From JBCAWW01 sp039024315 (lineage in GTDB: Bacteria; Bacteroidota; Bacteroidia; J057), in assembly GCA_039024315.1 (NCBI GenBank), contig JBCCQN010000138.1, forward strand, positions 1 to 21,589: 21,589 nt of DNA, written 5' to 3'. The notes beneath the pieces are model-generated. The model was given only the letters and a program-made list of their open reading frames with translations. It had not been told where the DNA came from and made no database searches. Below are positions 15,201-21,589 of the stretch, in pieces (positions within the stretch are counted from its first letter, which is position 1; the number at the start of each line of letters is the position of its first letter). A program made the translations under genes and the position numbers.

Positions 15201-15794
15201 TTAAAGCTTAAAGTTCCATTCCAATGCGACTCGAGTCCCCAAGAGAGGTTCGATCGTACCACCGTCCTCATAATTATCGTTCAAAGAACTGGCCAGGCTA
15301 GCTGTGAGTAAAATTTCATAGGTGCGTTTTGCTGCTTTGAGTTCTACCCCTATACCTGCTCCCCAAGCGAGACGGTTACTTGCGACTAAGGCCGTAGGCT
15401 GGGTAGAACCATAATATTGATCTCCGCTCAATAGCCAAGCGGGATGAATGCGTGTCATAAATAGGGGACGGACGATCGCTTTCTTGCCAATGGGTTTAGC
15501 AGGGATCAGGACCGAAAAAGGCAGCCCGAGATAAGCAAAATTATGGCTAAAATGCGGCCTGCGTTGCTGAGTAAGCGTAAATGCCGCACCCAATCTGAAT
15601 CTTACCCAAGCTTGTACCGGAAGGTCCACAAAAAAGCCCAATTGCGGACTGGGACCTAATTGAAAGAGTCGAAAGCTAGGCGCATAGCCAGTGGCACCAA
15701 TGGAAAGACTTCCGCCAAATTCCGGTTTCAACTGAGCGTTCCCCGCTAGGGTGAAACACAAAAATAAGGCCGTCCAAAATACTCTTGCTCTCAT
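15201..15794 (-). CDS. outer-membrane beta-barrel-like protein, unknown family
   Basis: 197 residues with a signal peptide (about 1-20, cleaved before Q21). The mature part shows alternating hydrophobic strands rich in Gly and aromatic residues (FGGSLSIGATGY, LGFFVDLPVQAWVRFRLGAAF, LAWGAGIGVELKA) and a last strand ending in EWNFKL, as in small Bacteroidota outer-membrane barrels. The exact family is not recognised. It lies 2 nt after the T9SS plug gene and 9 nt before the lipoprotein gene, so the three are co-expressed and may act together in the outer membrane. Confidence 0.8.
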   Translation of the reverse strand: MRARVFWTALFLCFTLAGNAQLKPEFGGSLSIGATGYAPSFRLFQLGPSPQLGFFVDLPVQAWVRFRLGAAFTLTQQRRPHFSHNFAYLGLPFSVLIPAKPIGKKAIVRPLFMTRIHPAWLLSGDQYYGSTQPTALVASNRLAWGAGIGVELKAAKRTYEILLTASLASSLNDNYEDGGTIEPLLGTRVALEWNFKL

Positions 15795-15796
15795 AA

Positions 15797-17098
15797 CTAA
15801 CGGTAATTCAAGGCTTGTAAGCCAATCAGTTGATGCCGGCGATCTGAAGGCCCGCGGAAGTAAACCAGCACGGTATAGTAGTTTTCGTCTTCTCCGGGAT
15901 CGCCTTCTAAAGTGCTTTCGTCCAGCGCTCTTTGGCGTGGATTGTCGAGCACGTAGAGATAGTCGTAAACCCCTTGCTTCAAAGAAACGCTGCCTTCATA
16001 GCGATCCGTTGCCTCGTTGAAATTCATTTTGAAGCGTTCCTGTAAACGCCAGTCTGAAAACTGCCCAAAGAGGTAAACATCGCTGCTGTCAAAGGGAAAA
16101 TCTACGTCTAAGCTGAAGTGGTTGCTTACATAATCAGCCTGATAGGCCGGTGCTTCCCATTCGTTGACCGCTACAAAGTAACCGCCATTGAGATCGGGAT
16201 ATTGAATGAGGAAGTTGGAGCGTTTGACTTCGTCAGAACGCGAAAAAAACTGCCAAGAGGCTTCTTCTTCCTCGACGTTGCGGGTGGTCCGACCATAAAG
16301 ACGGGTGCTGCGAGTATCTAAATGTCTGAATTCGCCACCGCCCTTAAAGGCCAAGGCTAGGTTGACACGATATTCAAAGCGTTCCTCCCTGATAAAGCGC
16401 GGGCGTAGAACCTGAAAAGCATTGTCCCAACGAAAGTTTTGCAGTACCTCTACGATCAAATCCTGAGTCGGACTAATGAGTTGCAAACCACTCACCGAAA
16501 GATCAAAACGCAGTTCGTTGAGGAGGCTGCGCTCCAGATTAGGGTCGAGCATATAATTGTTGGTGACCACGGCTTTGCGATCCGCGACGACAAACCTTTT
16601 GGTGAGGACTAGGTCATTTTCGTCTCCATTGCGAAAGACTTTGAGGAGGTAGTTACCGCTTTCGCGGAACGCTTCCCCTTCTCTTGGGAAATAGTGAGCG
16701 TAGTGGATATAATTGACCTTGGTAAACTCTGAACGACGAAACTGAGTGATCTCTTGCCGCGAATATCCGTCATAAAATTCGATTGGCAAGACTAGGGTCG
16801 GTTTCCAATTCCAATCGCAAGCCACGATGTCTATCCAATAGCGCTCTTCTGGCAAGGCGGGATCTACGAGTTCGTCGAAGGCAAGGCTTAGGATACTCCT
16901 ATCACCGAGATAGACGACAGGATAGGACAGTTGGTCGTTGCCACGATAGAGTTGGACAGTACGGATGCTGTCCTCATAGACAAAATCCTCGTAGCGGATC
17001 TGCTTTTGGTTTTCTGCTTCGGCCTCGCTACCAGCCGTTGGGAGACCGGTACAGCCTAGGCTTAGGACCATGGCGCCAAATATTAGTTTTCGGATCAT
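15797..17098 (-). CDS. T9SS plug protein (DUF5103 family) lipoprotein
   Basis: 433 residues with a lipoprotein-type N-terminus (VLSLGC, Cys16). The body matches DUF5103, the family named after the Plug protein that closes the SprA translocon of the type IX secretion system: the early IRTVQLYRGNDQLSYPVVYLG stretch at about 45-65, YWIDIVACDWNW, FYDGYSRQEI and NYIHYAHYFP. The C-terminal segment (about 325-395; FDSSDVYLFGQFSDW, YDYLYVLDN) looks like an Ig-like/CBM48-type domain. The start overlaps the M1 peptidase stop by 4 nt (ATGA), which indicates translational coupling. Two T9SS cargo genes lie 4-8 kb away in the same window. Other T9SS core genes are absent here. Confidence 0.85.
   Translation of the reverse strand: MIRKLIFGAMVLSLGCTGLPTAGSEAEAENQKQIRYEDFVYEDSIRTVQLYRGNDQLSYPVVYLGDRSILSLAFDELVDPALPEERYWIDIVACDWNWKPTLVLPIEFYDGYSRQEITQFRRSEFTKVNYIHYAHYFPREGEAFRESGNYLLKVFRNGDENDLVLTKRFVVADRKAVVTNNYMLDPNLERSLLNELRFDLSVSGLQLISPTQDLIVEVLQNFRWDNAFQVLRPRFIREERFEYRVNLALAFKGGGEFRHLDTRSTRLYGRTTRNVEEEEASWQFFSRSDEVKRSNFLIQYPDLNGGYFVAVNEWEAPAYQADYVSNHFSLDVDFPFDSSDVYLFGQFSDWRLQERFKMNFNEATDRYEGSVSLKQGVYDYLYVLDNPRQRALDESTLEGDPGEDENYYTVLVYFRGPSDRRHQLIGLQALNYR
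16656..16672 (-). repeat. GCGTTCC hairpin repeat inside the plug gene
   Basis: On the minus strand GCGTTCC (16672-16666) continues into CCGC, a GAAA tetraloop (GNRA type) and GCGG (16659-16656). Confidence 0.45.
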
Positions 17099-18726
17099 TG
17101 ATTGCTCACATTACGCACTTCATAAAGTCCCCAATCAGGGTCAAATTCGAGATTCTTCTCGCTTAGTTTTTTTTCTGTGATGCTCTGCCATTCGGTGGTC
17201 GGTTGTAGCCTTAGGGTTTCGCCATACATACTGATATCGATTGGCATGTTAAAGTTAGCTTCATTTGCCACCCAACGATAGGACAAAGTTGATCGCCTTT
17301 TTTTACGCTCTATCTTGTACTCTAGGATGGGATTGCCCACATGGTTGAGGTATTCTGCAAAGAATGCGCTGTAATCCTCTCCCAACTTCCAAGAGACGAA
17401 ATCAATAATGGTTTTGGAATCGACAATGCTATGGCGATAGTCTTCGCACATTTGTTTGAGCATCGCAAACCAGCGTTCATCGTCTCCGACGATATTGCGT
17501 AGGGTGTGGAGCATCCAAGAACCTTTGTAATACATATCTGCATCGGGCCAATCTTCAAAATTGACATCCTTGACACCTTGAATGGGCATTTTGTTGCCGA
17601 TGAGCGGGCGCTGAGTATTGAGGTAGGCGATCATTTGCTCTTGGCCGTGGAAGTGCTCTACATAAATGGCCTCCATATAAGTTGTAAAAGCCTCATGAAC
17701 CCACATATCGGCATGATCCGCTACGCTGATACTATTGCCAAACCACTCGTGTCCCGATTCGTGGATGATGATAAAGTCAAAGTCAAAGGCGTTGTTTTTA
17801 TAATTGTTGCCATAGGCGATCCCGCTCTGATGCTCCATGCCCCAGTAGCTGGTTTCCACTAAAGCGTAGCCATCAGACCAGAAGGGATACTCGCCAAAAT
17901 ACTTTTCGAAGCATTCGAGCATGCCCTTGACCTGTTTAAAATGCGCTACAGCAGCTTCTTTATTGTCTTTGAGGACATAGTACTTGAGCTCGTGATAGCC
18001 GCTAGTGTTTTTATAAACATCGGTAAACTTGACGTAATCACCGATTTGTAGGCTGAGATTATAGCTATTGATGGGGTTGCCGACAAAATAAACCCATTTG
18101 GTAAACTCTCCCGGAAGGTCTTCGGTGCGACGCAGGTTGCCGTTGGAAACCACATAGGCGCCTCTAGGATAGATGACCGAAAATTGGAGGGAGTCAGGCT
18201 CATCAGAGAGATGGTCTTTGAGGGGCCACCAAGAGCTAGCGCCAAAACCTTCGCAGGCGACATTGACCCAATCATTGCCATTGGGATCTTTTTCCCAAAC
18301 AAAGCCCCCATCCCAAGGAGGACGCTTGGCTACGGAGGGAGCCCCAGCGTAAAGTACCTCTATCATTTGCTTACTGCCCTTGAGGATGCGTTCCGGGAAG
18401 CGGACAAAAACCGCATTGAACTCACGGCTAAACGCTAGTTTTTGCCCCTGCCAAGTGATCTCTGCAATCTCCATATTGGCAAATAGATCTAGCTGCAATT
18501 CGCGAAAGTCTTCTACGGCAAGGAAGTGGATCTTATTGCTACCCGCGATCCTGCGCAACTTGGCGTCAACTTTGATCTCGAGATCATAATAGTGTACATC
18601 AAAGCAAGTGCGCTCTGGGCGGAGCATACCTCGCAAGGTATCGGCTCGGCTAAAGCGATGCTGAGTCTGAGCGTTCAGCGAAGCGGTGAGTAAAAAAATA
18701 ACAAGGGTCAGCAGACTGCGATTCAT
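17095..18726 (-). CDS. M1 family zinc metallopeptidase (aminopeptidase N-like), secreted
   Basis: 543 residues from the ATG at 18726, which begins a good signal peptide (about 1-20, cut before Q21 or T21-Q22); an in-frame ATG at 18759 would add 11 residues in front of it. The zinc site is HESGH at 322-326 with the third ligand E345, spaced 18 residues as in M1. The substrate-binding motif reads GMEHQSG at 296-302 in place of the usual GAMEN. A Tyr-containing DMYYKGSWML stretch supplies the expected transition-state tyrosine. The C-terminal helical domain of full-length PepN is missing, as in many short periplasmic M1 members. It likely trims peptides in the periplasm or at the cell surface. 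First gene of the operon with plug, barrel and lipoprotein genes. Confidence 0.93.
   Translation of the reverse strand: MNRSLLTLVIFLLTASLNAQTQHRFSRADTLRGMLRPERTCFDVHYYDLEIKVDAKLRRIAGSNKIHFLAVEDFRELQLDLFANMEIAEITWQGQKLAFSREFNAVFVRFPERILKGSKQMIEVLYAGAPSVAKRPPWDGGFVWEKDPNGNDWVNVACEGFGASSWWPLKDHLSDEPDSLQFSVIYPRGAYVVSNGNLRRTEDLPGEFTKWVYFVGNPINSYNLSLQIGDYVKFTDVYKNTSGYHELKYYVLKDNKEAAVAHFKQVKGMLECFEKYFGEYPFWSDGYALVETSYWGMEHQSGIAYGNNYKNNAFDFDFIIIHESGHEWFGNSISVADHADMWVHEAFTTYMEAIYVEHFHGQEQMIAYLNTQRPLIGNKMPIQGVKDVNFEDWPDADMYYKGSWMLHTLRNIVGDDERWFAMLKQMCEDYRHSIVDSKTIIDFVSWKLGEDYSAFFAEYLNHVGNPILEYKIERKKRRSTLSYRWVANEANFNMPIDISMYGETLRLQPTTEWQSITEKKLSEKNLEFDPDWGLYEVRNVSNQ
18388..18404 (+). repeat. GCGTTCC hairpin repeat inside the M1 peptidase gene
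   Basis: GCGTTCC at 18388-18394; stem TCCG (18392-18395) with CGGA (18401-18404) around GGAAG. It is antisense to the gene. Confidence 0.4.
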
Positions 18727-18777
18727 GAGATATTGGGTTTGAAAGCGCAAATTACACAATAGTAGAGAGAGAAATTA

Positions 18778-18918
18778 AGTACAGAGTAGAAAGTATCCCG
18801 AAAGCTTTCGGAGTATTCAGTACCGAGAAAAGGTCTATGTGAACCATATAGCCCAGTTTTCCGAAGTCTATATACTGGATACTAATGTCCAAGTACTGAA
18901 TACTATGGTCTAGGTACT
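18778..18918. repeat. long intergenic repeat, copy 2 (about 141 bp)
   Basis: Direct copy of 13049-13198; the identical core is 18838-18888 and the palindrome TCCCGAAAGCTTTCG is at 18796-18810. It ends in GTCCAAGTACT (18887-18897) and GTCTAGGTACT (18908-18918), spaced 21 nt apart instead of 28 as in copy 1. It sits in the 326-bp divergent gap (18727-19052) between the M1 peptidase operon and the Gfo/Idh gene, which must also hold both promoters. An inverted repeat TTTGAG/CTCAAA (18947-18965) is the only other structure noted between it and the next gene's start-site hairpin. Confidence 0.85.
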
Positions 18919-19027
18919 TAAACTGCCGGTAGATCAGAGGGGACTTTTTGAGAAAATTGCTCAAAGAGACTTCGCTCGGGTATAAATCTGCTTAATCTGG
19001 CTCTCCCTTACCGATCGCTTTTTTTAT

Positions 19028-19043
19028 TGCCTCAATTAAGGCA
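19028..19043 (+). promoter_or_regulatory. hairpin 9 nt before the Gfo/Idh start codon
   Basis: TGCCT at 19028-19032 pairs AGGCA at 19039-19043 around a CAATTA loop, with a run of T just upstream (19019-19025). Being so near the ATG at 19053 it could cover the ribosome-binding region. The stem is short and the role is speculative. Confidence 0.3.
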
Positions 19044-19052
19044 GCTTTCGGT

Positions 19053-20159
19053 ATGAGTGATCAAAAGCATAACATTAGGCGGCGCAAAGCCCTCAAAACC
19101 CTTTCTATGGGAGCCCTAGGCTTAGCTACTGCTCCTCAGATTATGGCCTCCTGTAATAGTGCAGATGATAAAAAGTTAGGTGTCGCTCTAGTCGGGTTAG
19201 GCAATTACAGTAACATTATGTTGGGGCCAGCGCTGCGCGCAACGCAAAATTGCCGCCTGAGCGCTTTGGTAACGGGCACCCCCGCAAAAGCCCAAAAGTG
19301 GGCCGCGGATTATAATATTCCCTCAAAGAATATCTACAACTATGATAATTTTGATGAGATCGCTCAAAATCCGGATATCGATATCGTTTATGTGGTATTG
19401 CCCAATTTTATGCATGCAGAGTACAGCATTCGGGCGCTCAAGGCGGGAAAACATGTGATCTGCGAAAAACCGATGGCGATGAATGCAGAGGAGTGTCGTC
19501 AAATGATCAAAGCCAGTCAAGAAAATGATCGCTTATTGTCGGTGGGTTATCGCCTGCACTATGAGTTGCACCATCAGCGGATCATGGACTTAGCCGTAGC
19601 GAAACCTTTTGGCCCGATCAATTTTGTAGAGGCTGGACTAGCGTATCATATGCCAGACCCGACGATTTGGCGCTTGCAAAAGGAACTTGGTGGGGGAGGG
19701 GCTGTCATGGATTTGGGGGTGTATTTGATCCAAGGCTGTTTGTATGCCGTTGGGGAGGAGCCCATTGCGGTTAGCGCGCGTGGCTTTGTCAATGACACTA
19801 GCAGATTTAAAGACATCTACGAGACGATGACTTGGCAATTTGAATTCCCTTCGGGAACGATCAGCAATTGTACGACGAGCTATTCTTCATATGTTGATCG
19901 CCTGCACGTGAGTTGTTATCAAAATTGGTATGGTCTAAGGCCGAGTTTCAACGGCAGAGGGACCCAAGGCTATCTACGCAATGAGCCCATGGGCTTGAAA
20001 CAAGTCAATCAGCAGGCTGCTCATATGGATGATTTTGCCAACAGTATCTTGAATAATCAGGCGGTAAAAGCTAGCGGAGCATTGGGTTTGAGAGATATGG
20101 TTTTGGTAGATGCGATTAAGCGTTCCGCGGACAGCGGAGGAAAAAGACTTGAACTCTAG
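19053..20159 (+). CDS. Tat-exported Gfo/Idh/MocA family oxidoreductase (glucose-fructose oxidoreductase-like)
   Basis: 368 residues. The N-terminus has a twin-arginine-type signal (RRRKALKTLSMGALGLATA at 9-27) followed by a possible lipobox ending at C34. The NAD(P)-binding Rossmann domain has GLGNYS at 48-53, the family EKP motif is at 138-140 with the catalytic-type lysine K139, and GGGGAVMDLGVYLIQG at 213-228 resembles the active-site helix of Zymomonas-type glucose-fructose oxidoreductase. The enzyme is probably folded with tightly bound NADP(H) in the cytosol and exported, acting on a sugar or cyclitol in the periplasm; the exact substrate is unknown. It stands alone, downstream of repeat copy 2. 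A GCGTTCC hairpin forms part of its last codons. Confidence 0.9.
   Translation: MSDQKHNIRRRKALKTLSMGALGLATAPQIMASCNSADDKKLGVALVGLGNYSNIMLGPALRATQNCRLSALVTGTPAKAQKWAADYNIPSKNIYNYDNFDEIAQNPDIDIVYVVLPNFMHAEYSIRALKAGKHVICEKPMAMNAEECRQMIKASQENDRLLSVGYRLHYELHHQRIMDLAVAKPFGPINFVEAGLAYHMPDPTIWRLQKELGGGGAVMDLGVYLIQGCLYAVGEEPIAVSARGFVNDTSRFKDIYETMTWQFEFPSGTISNCTTSYSSYVDRLHVSCYQNWYGLRPSFNGRGTQGYLRNEPMGLKQVNQQAAHMDDFANSILNNQAVKASGALGLRDMVLVDAIKRSADSGGKRLEL
19845..19860 (-). repeat. CGTTCC hairpin repeat inside the Gfo/Idh gene
   Basis: On the minus strand TCGTTCC (19860-19854) enters TTCCC/GGGAA with a GAA triloop. In the gene it encodes FPSGT, in the same phase as the FPPGT copy in the DUF1223 gene. 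Confidence 0.35.
20120..20138 (+). repeat. GCGTTCC hairpin repeat at the end of the Gfo/Idh gene
   Basis: GCGTTCC at 20120-20126; stem TCCGC (20124-20128) with GCGGA (20134-20138) around GGACA. It ends 21 nt before the last base of the stop codon. Confidence 0.5.
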
Positions 20160-20338
20160 CAATTTTAATTTGCCTGTCATGACTTCCTCCCCCTTAAGGC
20201 AAAAGCAGCATCTTGCGCAAATTATCGCCTTTTGATAGGCTCATGATCCCAGCATGTTAGAGCCGTGATACTATTTAGCGGACAAAATGAAGGGAATTTT
20301 TGTTTCATTGTAGTGCTTTTCCATTTGTACAGCACTAG

Positions 20339-21589
20339 ATGAGATTCTCATATACCCCATACCTTGTATGTTTTTGGTTTTTACTAGCATTGTGCTCCCA
20401 GAATCTCCAAGCTCAATTACTCCCTTATTTTTATTCTTACGATCAGGATAGTCTCGTGCAAGCGGTCTCCGATGCCCGAAGTCCAGCGAGTAGGCTCAAG
20501 GCAGCTTGCATGGCGGCTTTGCATTGTCTGCGTTTGGAGGAATGCCAATTAGAGGAAAGTGATCAACTTTTACGGCAAGCTCGAGCTCAAAGCGAGTATG
20601 TGGCGGACTCTATTCTCCCTTGGCTCAAGGTAAGCGAGGCCTATCGAGGATATCATTTAGCGGATCTCAGCGATGGCGAAAAACGAGATAGCGTTTTAGC
20701 AATGTTTGAATTTGCCTTTGCGGAGGCGGCAAAATTTCAAAACACAGCCGTCTTTCGCTGGGCGATGTATGGCCTGCGCTTTATTCATATCGATCAAGAT
20801 ATGGTAGAGGCAGATATTGGTGTCTTGCAAAAGTACAGCGCGCCCTTTGCTGATTGGAATCCAGTACCCGTACTGGACCAGATGCATGTTTTTTATGATA
20901 TGGGGATCGGCTATAGCGAAATTGCTCTCCTGAGTAAATCTGAGGCTGCTTTTCAAAAAGCCTATCAATTGGGCTATGATGCTGAAGATCTCCATACTCA
21001 CTATTTCGCCCTAAAGGCCTTAGTGGAGTATAGTACCTTAGCTGAGGACCAGGCTTTGATGCAAAAGGCGATAAAAGAAATTGAAAAGATCCTAGAAACA
21101 GAGTTAGACAAGCAATTGCGTTGGGAATACACCGCTTATTTGGCTAAGCTTTGTGCGTATGCAGGCCAAGCGGTTGAAGCTAAAGCTTATTGGGCGCTTA
21201 CTCGAGCATTGCGAAAAGAGGTGGAGTATCCCGATCTGGCGTATGCACAAATTATCGAAAGCATTTTTGATGCGGAAATCCTCAATAAATTGGGCGAATA
21301 TGCGCAGTCAGAATTTCTGCTTACCCAAGCCTTGGCCAAGATCGATACGAGCACTTTTTTGGCCCAACGCATAAGGCTTTATGAGTATCTGATGGAAGCC
21401 CAAGCACAGCAAGGAAAGTATCGTGCCCAATCTGAAAACTTTCAAATCTTCAATCGACTGCAAAAGCAAAGGGCTGAACTGCAGTTGCAACAGAAAATCC
21501 TCAATTCCGAACGAGAGTACAAAGCTCAAATTAGATTGCAGCAAATCGCTCGTTTAGAGCAGGAAAAGGAGCTTTTGGCCCGCCAAAGA
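20339..21589 (+). CDS. secreted/membrane helical-repeat protein with coiled coil, 3' end outside the window
   Basis: The frame is open for 417 codons from the ATG at 20339 to the right edge without a stop, so the gene is partial. It starts with a signal peptide (about 1-25, LQAQ cleavage region). The rest is almost wholly alpha-helical with TPR-like pairs (for example about 190-215, 265-290 and 315-335) and a Gln/Glu/Leu-rich coiled coil from about 370 to the edge. In Bacteroidota this layout commonly precedes a transmembrane helix and a histidine kinase, LytTR or LuxR-type output domain, so a TPR sensor is the best guess, but no such domain is visible here. The 179 bp before it (20160-20338) shows no gene and no clear terminator. 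Confidence 0.82.
   Translation, partial: MRFSYTPYLVCFWFLLALCSQNLQAQLLPYFYSYDQDSLVQAVSDARSPASRLKAACMAALHCLRLEECQLEESDQLLRQARAQSEYVADSILPWLKVSEAYRGYHLADLSDGEKRDSVLAMFEFAFAEAAKFQNTAVFRWAMYGLRFIHIDQDMVEADIGVLQKYSAPFADWNPVPVLDQMHVFYDMGIGYSEIALLSKSEAAFQKAYQLGYDAEDLHTHYFALKALVEYSTLAEDQALMQKAIKEIEKILETELDKQLRWEYTAYLAKLCAYAGQAVEAKAYWALTRALRKEVEYPDLAYAQIIESIFDAEILNKLGEYAQSEFLLTQALAKIDTSTFLAQRIRLYEYLMEAQAQQGKYRAQSENFQIFNRLQKQRAELQLQQKILNSEREYKAQIRLQQIARLEQEKELLARQR

Noticed and set aside
16034..16049. GCGTTCC copy with a GCGTT/AACGC stem as a standard family member
   Set aside because: Its stem uses the head itself and is built differently from the others, so it may be a chance match.
18752..18964. 70-codon minus-strand frame over the intergenic repeat
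   Set aside because: It consists mostly of the repeated non-coding sequence, and copy 1 at 13049 shows no matching conserved protein.
20169..20203. Inverted repeat TTTGCCT/AGGCAAA as a terminator after the oxidoreductase
   Set aside because: The loop is 21 nt and no T-run follows.
1..21589. tRNA, rRNA or CRISPR features
   Set aside because: No cloverleaf, rRNA signature or regularly spaced direct repeats with unique spacers were seen on reading both strands by eye.

Overview
The window looks like a chromosomal segment from a member of the Bacteroidota, most likely a Saprospiria/Lewinella-like lineage. This is an inference from two secreted proteins with type IX secretion (T9SS) C-terminal sorting domains, a T9SS plug-family (DUF5103) lipoprotein, starts with little Shine-Dalgarno signal, many signal peptides ending in a Q-rich mature start, and short intergenic repeats. 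No rRNA, tRNA, CRISPR array, transposase or phage gene was seen. Most genes look native, with no block of clearly foreign composition.

Left part (1-5273, minus strand): a tight operon mutA-mutB-pfkA. It encodes both subunits of adenosylcobalamin-dependent methylmalonyl-CoA mutase and, 4 nt behind, a group III 6-phosphofructokinase. Beyond the operon lies a roughly 248-bp repeat element with 32-bp terminal inverted repeats (3-250). Divergent from the operon are an A-type Fe-S carrier (5412-5756) with a strong terminator and a HAD-family phosphatase (5901-6563). The phosphatase overlaps a convergent gene for a small membrane-anchored protein.

Middle part (7403-12908, plus strand): an integral membrane acetyltransferase of the heparan-alpha-glucosaminide N-acetyltransferase type, then two paralogous secreted proteins (8895-10268 and 10449-12908). 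They share a C-terminal module of a dockerin-like pair of EF-hand loops, a cohesin-like beta domain and a T9SS sorting domain, but carry different N-terminal domains (Ig-like in one, beta-propeller-like in the other). Each has its own terminator and an identical bipartite upstream motif, so they look like co-regulated single-gene units. Cohesin-like and dockerin-like modules within single T9SS cargo proteins are the most interesting possible new system here.

Right part: a DUF1223 thioredoxin-like secreted protein (13278-14057) faces a four-gene minus-strand operon (18726-14097). The operon encodes an M1 metallopeptidase, the T9SS plug protein, an outer-membrane beta-barrel-like protein and a beta-lactamase-fold lipoprotein that has lost all three catalytic motifs. 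Two direct copies of a 140-150 bp intergenic repeat (13049-13198, 18778-18918) bracket this block. A Tat-exported Gfo/Idh/MocA oxidoreductase follows, and a secreted helical/coiled-coil protein (20339 onward) runs off the right edge without a stop.

Across the whole window, inside and outside genes, the 7-mer GCGTTCC (or TCGTTCC) recurs far more often than expected and is usually followed by a tiny hairpin whose stem begins in TTCC. The stem sequence varies with compensating changes. This looks like a REP-like dispersed family.
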